64,000 nt of DNA, taken from positions 385,001 to 449,000 of the forward strand of contig JAUTXW010001345.1 of assembly GCA_030620095.1 (NCBI GenBank). Reading direction: 5' to 3'. Shown here piece by piece: positions 40,578 to 52,734 of this stretch. Within the stretch, counting starts at the first letter, position 1; each line of letters starts with the position of its first letter. Both the position numbers and the translations under genes were made by a program. This DNA is from Kuschelorhynchus macadamiae (taxonomy: Eukaryota; Arthropoda; Insecta; Coleoptera; Curculionidae). The notes under the pieces are model-generated. The model did not search any database. It was not told the origin of the DNA and was given only the letters and a program-made list of their open reading frames with translations.

Positions 40578-40772
40578 ATGGTAAAATTCCTGTTAGACAT
40601 CGGTTGCTTCGTGGTCGGCATAGTAACGGGCAGCTTGGTCGGTAAATACAGCAGAGATATATATAATAATTTTTTCTCGCAAGATGGGCAAGAACAAACC
40701 TTTGACCTCAAGAACTATGAAATTATTTGCCAAGATCCTGATGAATGCGAGTGCGAAGGTGAAGAAGAATAA
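40578..40772 (+). CDS. Putative micropeptide with one membrane segment (copy 2)
   Basis: This 64-aa frame has a hydrophobic N-terminal segment (about residues 3-22, FLLDIGCFVVGIVTGSLVG) followed by KYSRDIYNNFF and an acidic tail ending DECECEGEEE. It aligns in layout with the frame at 15591-15773 (G...G..VGKY.....Y...F and CEC). The ATG has an A at -3 (ATATGG context). The stop is followed by non-coding AT-rich sequence with AATAAA near 41091. A short single-pass mitochondrial or ER peptide is possible; a retrocopied pair is the alternative. Confidence 0.5.
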   Translation: MVKFLLDIGCFVVGIVTGSLVGKYSRDIYNNFFSQDGQEQTFDLKNYEIICQDPDECECEGEEE

Positions 40773-41331
40773 GGAATACGAGGACCTTAAATAGATTTTT
40801 TAATTATATACCTTTTTCCGCATTTGTTATTTATACAATTACCTCCATTTAATTTGTGATCGTGATTTTACTGTTATTTTCCGATGTGTTTTATATAGAT
40901 TAAACATATGTTTGTCGTTTAACGTAAAATATATTTACACTTCTTATTTATCAAGGCAAAAATATAAAGATTTATTTGTGTATGTATATAACTTTAGCGC
41001 TAATATGTACTATAACATTCAAAACAATTTAAGAAAAAAAAATTGGCCAAAGATTATAATTTCTGGGCATCATTTTAAAAACAATTATTAAATAAACATT
41101 ATTAAAAAATTATATTTTTTGGGATTCATCATCACTAGTCTTTCCCTCCACTGCTGTAGATCGGCCTACTCTATAGCACGTAGGTATGCTTTTATCTAAG
41201 TTTTTCTACAGGGTGGTCCATCCCAGATCCCTTCTTCTGTAGCTCACTTATCACTTGATTCATGAATTTTAAATTTTGCACAACTCATATGTATATTAGG
41301 GCGCATTTTCTAAAAGTATTTTTGATTATAC
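40773..41331. other. AT-rich spacer
   Basis: No gene recognised. ACAGGGTGGTCCATCCCAG near 41210 and ACAGGGTGGCCCAAAAAAG at 41331 resemble terminal sequences of DNA transposons. Confidence 0.4.
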
Positions 41332-42870
41332 AGGGTGGCCCAAAAAAGTGTGACGTCACAATGACATATTTTTTTGAATTAGATGACCTATATTTTCTTG
41401 CATATTTAGATGGCTTCCATAGTTGTTTAGATCATCCTAAAATTTTATTGGATTCGATCGGTAAATAACCGCTTAAAAAAATTAAATATTGAAAAAAGTG
41501 AATTTACACCACGGGTTAAAAAAAATTGTAAAAATTCAAATATTGCCTCAACCTGAGAATCCAACTGGGAGTTCATTAAATAAGGTTTGACAATCTTGCT
41601 GACCAAATTTAAACGATCTAAATTATACAGGATCTACAAAATTAAGTGTCAAAATTACCAAACTTCAAAGTGCATTTTCTTTCTTATTTTAAACGTCAAC
41701 CCTCTTTTTTCATTGCAATCAATGCGTAATTGAAAAATAAAACTTTTTTGTAAATACATCTTTATTAAAATTTCTAACGTATTAAAAGATATTCGCCAAA
41801 AACTGGTAAAGCGTCCTATTTTAGCAACCATTTTAATGAAAAGTAATCCAAGGTGGCTTAGATTATTAAAATGAATGACGTAGAATTCAATCATAATGAC
41901 AGGAGAGTCTTTTTGACAAATTTAAAAAATTATTTAGTTTACAAACGGGTTAATATTGTTCTTGATCATAATTATTACAAAGTATTGCGTTATTTTGTTG
42001 CAGTAGTATAGTTTGTTTATTGTGGTTATAGTTGTTTGCAGTTTATTTCAAGAAGTTATTTTTTTTAAGTGGTTTGTTAAGTTGTTCACGTTTTGCATAA
42101 GTATTTTTACAATGAATTATACCAAAGAAGAGCTAGTAGATATGATTTTTGTGTTGGGAGAATCTCAAAAAAATAGTTTTTTGGCTAGTCGGATATATAC
42201 GAAGACATCCCGATAAGAGAAGCCTGCAAAACTTATTAGATAGATTTATTCAGACGGGAGGTGTTGAATACTCAAAACCTAGTAGAAATAGGCCAGTTCA
42301 AACTGATGAAAAGGAACTGGATGTGCTACTTCATATCACAGAAACCCTTTCAATTAGCCTAAGGGTAGTCGCCGATATAGCGAATGTTAGCAAAACCACC
42401 GTTCAACGTGTTTTAAAAAAAAATCATTTTCATGCCTACCATATTAAGCTTCACCAAGAGCTTTATGAAGAAGATTATGGGCATCGGATAGCGTTTTGTG
42501 ACTGGGCACAATCCAAAATTAGAGCAAATTTTGAATTCTTCGATAAAGTGCTCTTCTCAGACGAGGCTACCTTCCATAAAAATAGATTGGGATGCTGCAC
42601 GTTGCGGAGTATGACAAAAGCTTCACAAACATGAGGAACTTGGAAGACCCTTTTGAATTTGTTCTTTTTCGGAGTTCAAACGTTTGTTCTATGGGGTAAT
42701 ACAAGCAAGTAAACAGTTTCTTTACCCAAAGGATCATCCTTGCTATTAAAAGAGATAATGCGGTTTCTGTGTTAGGGTCTCTCTTTCGAGATGAAACAGG
42801 TTGGGATAAAATTTGATTTTTTAAAATCTAATTTTATTTTTAGTATATATTACTTAAAAAAGATTGTATT
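41331..42870 (+). mobile_element. Truncated Tc1/mariner-like element
   Basis: Begins ACAGGGTGGCCCAAAAAAG, a typical start for an element of this superfamily, and contains a transposase remnant at 42112-42634. A matching right terminus was not found, so the right boundary is approximate. Confidence 0.45.
42112..42634 (+). pseudogene. Tc1/mariner-like transposase, truncated and frameshifted
   Basis: The frame starting MNYTKEELVDMIFVLGESQ shifts near 42185-42200 into 42149-42634. There, a helix-turn-helix-like segment (SLRVVADIANVSKTTVQRVL) is followed by HRIAFCDWAQSKI and VLFSDEATFHKN, which carries the first catalytic Asp of the IS630-Tc1-mariner DDE domain. The second Asp and last Glu are missing after 42600. 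A related element is at 51248-52719. Confidence 0.7.
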
Positions 42871-43899
42871 CAACAGAGATACGGGATATCTACATAACAC
42901 GTAAAAAATGATCTTAATATTAATCGTTCGGTGATCGGTCTTTTGCAATCTTAATTGCAAGAACCATTATATATTCAGTATTTATTATTAATAATTTCCC
43001 TTCGTGCTGTTAAAATAAAACGCTTACAGAGGAGAGTGAAACTTTTACTTCATGATAGTTTCCATATTTTCCGGAAAATTAAATAGAATGAATTTTATTT
43101 ATTTCAAAATCGAAAAATGTAAATTAAACTCTCAGGTTCTTTTAATTCTGCTGATAAAGTGTTGCATTAAAACAAGTTTAACAGTTTCTCGCTTTGGCAA
43201 TTTCATTTTTAAGAAATCCCTTATAAATATAAATTGCCAATTTTCAAATGCGGGCTTTATGAAAATCAAAGAAGTCTGACCGAAACTGTTCTTCAATGGT
43301 TTAGTGCCTCCTCTCTTCTTACTATACTACAGTGATTGCCATGCTACATGCAACATATTTTTAATTTAAGTCCAGGTTTCAGGTCTAGATTAATAATGGA
43401 GACCCAAAAAAAATTATATGCCCTAATATTACACTTGTCTTTATTTTGTTTTACCTTTTGGCATTTTCGGACAATTTTTATTGAAATTAAACATGATTAG
43501 TTTCGACTGATTAAAAGTGCTCACGCATATGGCTCATTAAAATGCGGGACTCGAAAGAAAACCGGGCGGACTCAATCTGTTTAGGAAGGTCGGCCAAGAA
43601 ATCTCTTTAAACCAGTGGTGTCTCATCGTTCTTTAAATAATATGGCACTCCTTTTTGACTATACGCACTTCAGATAATTGAAAAATGTAATTATGCTTAA
43701 TGAACCTTTATCTATATTTGTCTGTTTTCTTTCGTGTACCGCACTTCTATATCTCTTTTGTGTTGCAAAATCGGCGACCTCCCGAATTTTAAAATGATTT
43801 AATTTTGATTTTTCTTGATCGATTTACCTAAAAATTTATTTTTTCTTGAGTTCTGTCATTAATGGTTCCCGGGCTACTGCCTACGTCCACTATTATTGG
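42871..43899. other. AT-rich spacer, no gene recognised
   Basis: Short frames only (for example 43052-43279) without motifs. Its end merges into the fold-back element at 43900. Confidence 0.4.
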
Positions 43900-44660
43900 A
43901 CCACCCAGTATAGTGATACACGATTTACAAGTCCAGATTTTACAAGGGCAGCCAACATCAGATCCAGTGAACGAGATTTATCAAAATTTTAATTTATGCA
44001 GTTCGACTTTGGGCTGCTCGGGTATGCCAAAAGTGGCCGTCTGTCTCCGTTTGTCATATTACCTTATACAGGGGCCGTCATTGTGAAGTACTACACAGGG
44101 CGTTTTCTAATTGCGTGCTGATGTTAAAGGAGGTGTTTTTATGTCCCAAAAGTCTTAACTTTTGAGATACAGGATGGTAAAGTTTAAAAACAAAACATTT
44201 TTTTTCATCCCAATTCTGATACTATTGTAGATACCTGCATGAAAATTGATACACGTCTTCTATGCATTAAGGAGCATACGGATTTACCCAGGTTAATTAC
44301 ATATGCACGCCACTGGTAGAAATTTCAAAAATTGATTGTTAATAAAAATGCCCTTTTATGCATAAAAGACGTGTATCAAATTTCACACAGTTATTTATCT
44401 ATAATAGCATCAGAGTTAGGATATTATCTCCAAAGTTTAGACTTTAGGTTCATATTAAACTTTTTTATAAAAAGATCCAAGAATCACCCCCCTTTAACAT
44501 TAGCACGCAATTAGGAAACGCCCTGTATAGTACTTCACAATGACGCCCCCTGTAGAAAGTAATGTGACAGACGGAGACAAACGGTAAAATTTTGATAAAT
44601 TTTCTTCACTGGAATCAGTGCTGGCTCCCCTACTATCACTACATTGATGTGTTAATTTTG
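43900..44660. repeat. Long fold-back (palindromic) element
   Basis: The left arm (about 43900-44260) is matched in inverse by the right arm (about 44330-44660). For example GTGAAGTACTACACAGGGCG at 44083-44102 pairs with CGCCCTGTATAGTACTTCAC at 44519-44538, and GATACACGTCTTCTATGCA pairs with TGCATAAAAGACGTGTATC near the centre. The arms differ by scattered substitutions and the loop is about 60 bp. No coding capacity; a non-autonomous fold-back or a palindromic rearrangement. Confidence 0.75.
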
Positions 44661-44899
44661 GAAAAATATGAGTTCTGTAGTTTTTCAAATATTAATTGCA
44701 ATATTAGATATTTTTTGACAGCCGGTATTGAATAGAAAATTAATTATTTTGAAGCAGTTTATTGACAGCTACTTTATGAACAATTTTACAAAATATATGA
44801 AAAAGAACTAAGGCATTTTTGAGGTTGACGGCTGTGATTCTAATGGTTCATTTCCTTCTAAATCATTGTCTTCCTCTGAAAATGATGAGGTTACGTTGT

Positions 44900-45970
44900 C
44901 ACTACTTGAAGATCCCAGTGCGATAACTAAAATCACCAATAACCGTTTCAATTTTGCCATCTACTTCCCAGTATTTATCTTCAGTAGAACGAACATGTTT
45001 AACATACGATTTCCAATTTTCAGCCGATATTGAGTCAATCGCTTTTAATGTTATTTTATTTAAATCTTTAATTTAAAATTCACCGGTATTGCGCTTTCGA
45101 ATATATTTTTTTACTCCTGCCCATGCAAGTTCAATAGGGTTGAGGTCGCACATGTATGGAGGCAGCCTTAAAGGTGTATGGCCGAGGTTACGTAAAAGAC
45201 CGTCAATTTTATATTTTTTTTCTCTAGGCTTGTTGGCTGAAATTACTTCATAGAATTGATATTTTCTCCATGTTGTATCACATACAAGATTGTTCGATTT
45301 AAGCCACGATATCATATGAGCTTTTATAGAGTATTTAGTTGGCACTTTATCTTCTACGTGAGAATGATAAGACGCATTATCCATTACCACGACTGATTTG
45401 GGAGGTATGTTAGGTAGAAGCTTCTCGAGCAACCACTTTTCAAAATTATCTCTATTCATCTGTCCATGATAGTCTCCAGTTGTTAGTCCCGAGCGAAAAA
45501 CTAAAGCAGGACCTGGAACAAATCCGGCTTCTGAACCAGCATGAACTATAATAAAGAGACTATTAGAGCGGATTAAGGTTTTATACCCGTACGGAAAATC
45601 TATTTTGTTCTTTACAGCACCAAGCAGGAGTTTGCAGGTCGGAACCTTCTTCAAGTTTATATAAAAATCCTCTATTGTTCGTCGAATTAGTTGAAAATCA
45701 CCATCGTCAATTTTATCTTTGTATGATAATCGGGGTCTTTTTTTACCAGGAGATTTTAAAGGTGAAGTAGAACATGAGCGATCATTAGGTTCTCTTTGAA
45801 TTTTTCTTACACTACTTCGAAAAACCAGTGTAAAATGTAGCGCGTTCTGTTCGATTTTGAATTGGAATAGTCAAACTATTATTTTCAGCTTCTCTAGTAC
45901 AGGCCTCTATAACGCTCGCAATAACTTCACGTGCACCGCTTTGAATTATTTTTCCTCTTTTGCTCGCCAT
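44900..45970 (-). pseudogene. DDE_3-type transposase with internal deletion
   Basis: The start MASKRGKIIQSGAREVIASV is at 45970; the frame breaks near 45815-45835 and resumes through KKVPTCKLLL. It then jumps straight to IIVHAGSEAGFVPG...SGDYH-like sequence, so the block that should contain the first catalytic Asp (DETW) is missing. The second Asp (VVVMDNASYHS) and the last Glu (DLNPIELAWAGVK) are present. A TAA at 45073-45075 interrupts a frame that continues to about 44960 with family-like sequence (SISAENWKSYVKHV). Same superfamily as 47256-48511. Confidence 0.75.
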
Positions 45971-46054
45971 CGTTACTTCGAAATAATAATTAAAATTCAA
46001 CGCAACGCATTTATATAGAAATGAAAACAAATGCTCGAAATGTATAGACACCAC

Positions 46055-47255
46055 TAGAAATAACTAGAACCTTCTAACGTCAAGTGCATGGAGACTCTAG
46101 GCACATCCCAATTACAAGTGGACCAGAGCGAAATTTACTAAATCCTCGATTAATTTTCCGTACCGCTTAGCTGGCGCACTTATTAAATTAACACAAATTT
46201 TACTTTTCCGCTTGCTTAGGACTATGAACCTTTGGTTTTCTTTCGTGTCCCGCACTATACTCATTACTTCAACCGGTTTTTCAGTTATATTGCTTTAAAG
46301 ACTGGGACTTATTAAATTATTGCTTTTGTAGATAAATAAAAATATAAATACAATAAATAAAATAATAAATGCTTATTTGAAAAATTTTCAGTAAAAATAT
46401 CACGAGGGCATAAAAAATTTCCGAAAATTTGTAAAAAAAATTTTTTATAACCACAAAATTCTCAGGAAATTTTGTTGCACAAGTGATATTTTCAAATATC
46501 GCGAGTGTTAATTAAATTTTAAGCTGATTTGTATTATTTTATTTGTACCATAACATAATACAACTAACAAAATAAGTGACCGAAACCAATCATGAACGTT
46601 ATTTTAAGTTGATATTTAACTTATCACGCAATAATACGAAAATTGGAATACTAAATAAAATACTTGCGAAAATATGGAATGTTCCTGATGCGCACATATT
46701 TAGTTTGTGAATTCTTTTAACTATTGAATTAAAATTGTGAAAATGGTTTCTCAAAAATTACTAAATATTGAATTTTTTTCTTTATATCTAGACAATCGAG
46801 CTGACGATATACGATAGTCGATCCGGTGCATACAAATGTTGCAAATAGAAAATGGTGTTAATATTCATTTTTAATGACACAGTATCTAGCTGAATTTGGC
46901 TTTGAAATTTTTTAAACCCCATTTAATATAATAGTCTTCCTTTAATTTTCAGTTTATTTACATGAAGTTAGCAGTATAGTCAAAAGCAGTGTTATCGTGC
47001 GGGTCATACGATTTATCAACGACAAACTTTTTAAGTTTTTCTTTTATTACGTGTAATCATATTCTCCGCATAAAATTCGGAAGATGAATTAGGTAGACCT
47101 ATGATATTTTCATATGAAAAAAGAGGATAAACTTATAAATACCAGCAGTTGCAAAAATCTTTGTGCGATGTCACTTCAAAGTCAGATTGACAAGTCAGTG
47201 ACAAAATGACTAATAGAAAACAATTTTCGGGTTTTTTGTATCCACAAGCGAAAAA
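46055..47255. other. AT-rich spacer, no gene recognised
   Basis: No conserved frame. The part from about 46980 may be the 5' region of the transposase at 47256. Confidence 0.4.
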
Positions 47256-48511
47256 ATGGTATTAAATCTAATAAAATATTACGAAAATGAAAATTCACCT
47301 GCCATTATTCAGGAGACAGTAACAAAAGCTCTGGGAATCGGTATAAGGACTGCGCAGGAAATTGTGCATGAAAAAAAAGCATAATTTACTACCGAAGAAG
47401 ATTAAGAAATGTACACCAAAAAAGCCAAAGACAGAAGACTTAAGTGACAATGTAAAAATGGATGTTCGTAATGCAATTTACGATTTATACACATCAAAAA
47501 CTAATATAACCCTTCAAGTTTTAAAAGAAGCTTTAAAAAATCGAGTCATATCGAAAATTAGACTAAAATCGTTGTCAAAATTAATAAAAATGTTCGATAT
47601 AAAAAGGACTGTAATCGAAGATTTTTATGGGAGTTGCCACATATAGCAAGTCAGAGTATCCAGTTTTTAAAGAAATACAAGGAAAATGTTAATTCAAAAT
47701 TTAGAAAAGTGGTATTTTTAGACGAGACTTGGATATTTTTTAATGGAAGTGGTTCGACATCTTGGCAGGACGAGTCTGTAAAAAGTGTCAAGAGAAAAAA
47801 GGGATGTGGGACGGGAAACAGTCCATCATTTTGCATGCAGGTTCTTCAACAGGATTTCTCCCGGGTGCAAGTTTACTGTTTTCTTCAACATCCAAAAGTA
47901 TGGTCTACCATGATAATATGAACTGTGAACTGTTTGAAAAGTGGTTAAAAGAACAACTGATTCCAAATTTAGATGCTCCATCTTTAATCATTCTGGACAA
48001 TACATATTATCATTCAAGAATCTTAAGTAAACAACCTACTTCATCCTGGAAGAAAAGTGATATTTATGACTGGCTAATAAAACAAAAACAAAATCCTTTA
48101 CCCAATATGCTGAAACTAGAACTTCTTTTAATGGCAAAATCTATTAAAAAACCAACTATATATGCCGTAGATGAAATATTATGGGAAAATGGACATGAGG
48201 TTTTACGACTGCCGCCATACCATTGCCAGTTTAACGCAATAGAATTAATATGGGCTGGGGCAAAATCATATTACGAAAAACACGTGAACGATGGTCTTAC
48301 ATCAGATGAAGTGCAAATTGTTTGACAAGATTCATTAAATTATATTAGGCCGGAGTACTAGAAGAAATCTGTGGAACATACGGAGAAATTAATATGGGAT
48401 TGGTGGAATCGAGAACGAGTTTTAGGTGTCGAAATAGCACCAATGATCATTGCGCCATTTGAGGACGACTCAGAAGATGAGGAATTTTTAAGTGATGATG
48501 ATATTTTTTAG
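47256..48511 (+). pseudogene. DDE_3-type transposase, frameshifted but nearly full length
   Basis: From ATG at 47256 the protein runs through at least three frames: 47256-47390, 47362-47646, 47634-47821 and 47762-48511. It holds FLDETWIFF (first Asp), IILDNTYYHS (second Asp) and QFNAIELIWAGAK (Glu). An acidic tail ends at 48511 after an in-frame stop near 48323. The N-terminal portion is repeated in inverse at 48530-48780. It is related to, but divergent from, the copy at 44900-45970. Confidence 0.75.
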
Positions 48512-48524
48512 TCTACAATATTAA

Positions 48525-48790
48525 AAAGTTTCTGAAGGCTTATATTAGTCTTTGACGTGTATAAATCATAAATTGCATTATGAATATCCATTTTTGCTTT
48601 GTAACTTAAGTCTTTTGCCTTTGGATTTTTTCGTGTACATTTCTTAATCTTCTTCGAAGGTAAATTATGTTTTTTTTTCATGCACGAGTTTCTGTACATT
48701 CCTTATACCGATTCTCAGAGCTTTTGCCACTGGCTCCTGGATATTAGCAAGTGAATTTTAATTTAAAAATTTTTTTATTATATTTGACTC
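48525..48790 (-). repeat. Inverted copy of the transposase 5' end
   Basis: The reverse strand repeats 47275-47530 at roughly 80% identity (CATGAAAAAAAAACATAATTTA; CTGAGAATCGGTATAAGG; NAIYDLYTSKTN in translation). The element therefore carries its own 5' coding end inverted at its 3' side, either a fold-back design or a second, inverted, truncated insertion. Confidence 0.7.
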
Positions 48791-48984
48791 GATTTTTTTG
48801 CTTACTTTTTAGTACATTTGTAATTTTGTAGGCAATAAATAAATAATTATAAAGTACTTGTTCCAATTTTAAAGCGTGTTTAAAATAAGTAAATTTTTTT
48901 ATTATTTATTTAAAATTTGATATATACAAATTGGTAATGTATTTTTCGTATGTATTTCTCGTGTATTTTTCGCATGCATGGCCT

Positions 48985-49165
48985 TTAATTTTAGACTGAA
49001 ATTTGAAGAAATCGGATAAGTAGTTTTTTAGCTATGCCGCGATCAGACAGACTGACGGACAGACATACCTACAGACGGACGGAATTGAGGAAACATGTTT
49101 TCCGGCATCTAGGGACCCTTAAACGTAAAGATCTGAAAAAATCTCACGAGAGAAGGAATAACTAA
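48985..49165 (-). repeat. Dispersed repeat R1, copy F (fragment)
   Basis: Contains the head region only: AAGTAGTTTTTTAGCTATGCCGC, a GACAGACTGACGGACAG stretch near 49046, ACATGTTTTCCGGCATCTAGG and CACGAGAGAAGG. The monomers are absent. Confidence 0.6.
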
Positions 49166-51247
49166 TTGTCTTGTGTTTTTAACAAAAGTGTATAATATTT
49201 TTGCAAAATAATTTTTTTAGTTATCACGATACAAAAAAAAAGTTTTCTTTGCACAAGGGTGGCTCGCATTTAAATAAATGACACTGTATAAGTGGTTAGA
49301 TTTTTAGGTCAAGCGGGGCTCATAATTTTTGGTAATTGATAAAAAAATCTCAGTTTCATTAAGTGGCTGTATAAACAGAACATATCCTGATTGTTCCATT
49401 GATTCGAACCGTTTTCCGACTTTATTAAGGCGCTTGCCATTTCGTGTATTTTTGTTTTTGCCAACCAAAAAATTTTAACCAAATACATATTTAGAGAATT
49501 TTCTTATTTAGTCCCTCGGCATTTAATATATAAAATAATATTAAGTGGCCATCTTAATAATATAGAGTAATATAACAAAAAACTGTTTTCTTTTTCCCTG
49601 TAGATTTGTAAATAGCCAATCGAGATTTAATAGCTCGATAAAAGAATCACACAACATTTTGGTATTCACTGTGTTTTCTGATTTGATTCATAATGTTGGT
49701 GACCTTTAGACCCGCACGATAAGACCGCATTCGACTATACCAATACTTCTTACTGTGGTTTTCTCATATGATGAAGGATATTTTAGATTAAGGTTTAAGA
49801 AAAGTTATCAAACATATTAATGCACCGAACAAAATATCCCAACTTACAAAAACAATCCGTTTACAAACTAGTTTAAATAAAGTCAATCTATTATACACGA
49901 TAACTAAATACACATTGAAAAAAATATTTCCACTAAAACTATTCGTTTATGCAGTGCAATGATTTGTTTTTCTTATATAATTTATCTAGAGATTTAGCCT
50001 CTGAAGTTGATTGACTAAAAAGTTGGCTCCTAGAATTTCGAATTGTGAAATGGAAATTCCCTTCCACTGAAAAGTCAGCGAATTCCATCTTCAGAACTTC
50101 AAAGCGGTTAAATGATATTCATTATTCCTTGCTCTCTGAATCGTTTTTTAGTATGCACATTTTAATTGTTTTACATTTTTGCAGTTTACTCTTAAGTTAA
50201 TAGAACCATTCACTTTAGGCTTCTCTAAATGACACATAATAATTTATTGAAACTGTGAACTAAACGCTTCCAAGTATTATATCTATAAATTATTAATTAA
50301 ATTATATATATTATATAAAACATAAGTATTCGCATATTTTTTAAATATAAATTATAAATATTTTTGACTTAAATACTAACCACATGAAATTTATTTCTGG
50401 ACTACTTATATTTTAACAACTTTCCAAAAGTATATTTAATGTCTAATATAACAAGTAATGTACACATAGGATTATCATCTTTGAACAGGGCTTATAGATA
50501 TAAGAAAAAAATTTAAATATGAAACTTGGGGAGATTTTTGCGATATTTTAAACATTTTTATTTAAAAAAAAAACGAATTGTAGAATTACACAAAATTAAT
50601 TAAAACTCGTTTATGTAATAGCAAGACCTTGTATGTTTACATTTTTGAATTTTATGCAGAATTCTAGGTCAACTTGGTGTAACATATCCAATACCCATGT
50701 TTAATTGTTTTCGAGATATCCGAAATTGTCAATTTCCATATAACGTAAGGCTAAACAAATCACACATTTCTATCTTAAATTTGTATTGCTATTCATTTGG
50801 CATTTGCTTTTGGTCTAAGCAGAAGTAAAAGTGTTTCTATTTTTAAGTTTCATTAAAATTTTTGAATGCAAAAGGTAAAATATGCCAACGCTAGGCTTTA
50901 ACCCTAAACTAATATTTAGATATACAGGGTGTCTATTTTACGGTATATCACTATTGCTATCTCCTAAACAGTAAGAGATACGATGTTGGTTCAATTGGAG
51001 AAAAAGTGTCAGATTTTTAATTTTTTTCTTTATTCCTGAAATACCGGGGATTTTGCAAAAATTGCCCAAAATTATTTTATTAAATTAGAAAAAGTTTTAT
51101 TCAACACTTACTTACTTTAATGTTCTCTATAAAACGGCGCCCTCAGATTTTCAATCCGATGTTTCGTCTACCGGCCACCACCATTATTTTTTTTAAATAC
51201 GGACCTGCATTTTTAATTTCATTTTTTTGAAGAACAATTTACAGTTA
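49166..51247. other. AT-rich stretch, no gene recognised
   Basis: About 2 kb without family motifs. ACAGGGTGTCTATTTTACGG near 50931 looks like a DNA-transposon terminus, but no partner end was found. Confidence 0.4.
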
Positions 51248-52719
51248 ATACATCAACATACACCAAGAACATTTTTACCGAATTCGTTATATTCATCGTC
51301 ATGTTTCCTTTTCCTAGTACGACTCTGGATTTTCACTGAAAAAATGGGCTTCTTCATCAAAATCTTTGTTCAATAATGTGGATCCGGAAAATACAAATAA
51401 TTTTTTTACGGTTCATCACAAACGAAACTACAATTAAATACCTACTAATATTAAAATGGTTTGAGTTTTAAAATTAATTACTTACAGTAAGGCGGCTGTG
51501 AAAAAACAGTTGAATTGATAATGCGCATTGTTATAACTGAGCAACCGTCAAACAATACATTTGTCAAATTATTTTAATTTGGTGATAATTATTGATCTGT
51601 TGTTGAATAATTAAAATAATATGGATTATTCAAATGACGAGAAAGTAGATATGCTGTTTGTTTATGCGAGATAACGCAGATAATGCAGCTCAACTGTACC
51701 ATTTTATGTATCCCGAAAGAACCGTTCCCAGTGTTCGCATTTTCCGTAGACTAGAAAGAAATTTACGACAACATGAATCTTTTCAGAAAAAGCAAAGCCA
51801 TACTCCAACTGTAACAGCCCAAGGAGGAGATGGTGAAGTAAATGAATTAGGTAAGTCCTCTTTGGTGTATAAATTGTCACCTTTTAATTTAAATATTGCT
51901 TCAGCCTTCGCAAATTATAAAAATTATGACACTCAAGAGGTATGCCTGCCAGAAATTGAGAAAGAAACCGGTGTTAACAAAGATTCGTCCAAAAAAATTT
52001 TACGTCGGCACAAATTTAGCCGATTTTGTAATAATGAGTGTAAGAAATATTTTTTAGAGAAACGGCGTTTCAAGAAAGGTTCGGGATTAACGTTTGGTTG
52101 AAAATTTTGGATTCTAAAGTTGTGGGTTCCTACTTCCTTGAAGATCATTTAACTGGTGACATGTACTTGAATTTTTTGACAAATGACTTCCAAAAAATGT
52201 TAGATAAGAATAAGAAATTTTGAGTTTTTGAACAAGATGGTGCTCCGGAGCATCGTTACCGTCGCTGTACCCGATTCCTTAATAATTTTAAAACTTTGGT
52301 AGTAACGGTCCTATTAATTGGGCACCTCGTTCCCCGGATCTAACTCCAATGGATTTTTCCATATGGGGATTCATAAAGGACTTGGTATATTTAACGACGC
52401 CTGCAAATTTGAATGATCTTACGCTAAGAATTCGTTGGCATATGATAAAATAACACCAAGAGTGCTTAAAATATTCAGAAAAGGTTTATTAAAAAATGCG
52501 AGAGAGTGTTTAAGAAATAACGGCCGACATTTCCAACATTTGTAATCGTTACTTGTTATTTTATACTGTAAGTAATTAATTTTAAAATTTAAACCATTTT
52601 AATATTAGTAGGTGTTTATTTGTAATTTCGTTTGTGATGAACCGTAAAAAATTTTAATTGTATTTTCCGGAATGCACATTATTAAATCGATAAAATGTTC
52701 TTGGTATATATTGATGTAT
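51248..52719 (+). mobile_element. Tc1/mariner-like element with long TIRs and TA duplication
   Basis: ATACATCAAC at 51248 is mirrored by TTGATGTAT at 52711-52719, each bordered by TA (51246-51247 and 52720-52721). The inverted similarity extends inward: CACCAAGAACATTTT near 51261 with AAAATGTTCTTGGT near 52692, and CCGGAAAATAC...TTTTACGGTTCATCACAAACG (51386-51424) with its complement near 52628-52670, up to about 51490. The left arm has about 90 bp absent from the right arm. A broken transposase lies between. Confidence 0.8.
51620..52545 (+). pseudogene. Transposase of the Tc1/mariner-like element, several breaks
   Basis: ATG at 51620 opens MDYSNDEKVDMLF, shifts frame near 51655 into the 51658-52101 frame (YHFMYPERTVPSVRIFRRLE, the N-terminal DNA-binding region), and continues past further breaks. 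Remaining blocks are VFEQDGAPEH near 52224-52255, holding the middle catalytic Asp, and NWAPRSPDLTPMDFSIWGF near 52315-52375, holding the last one. The region of the first Asp is missing or unrecognisable. Confidence 0.75.
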
Positions 52720-52734
52720 TACTGGGATAAAACT

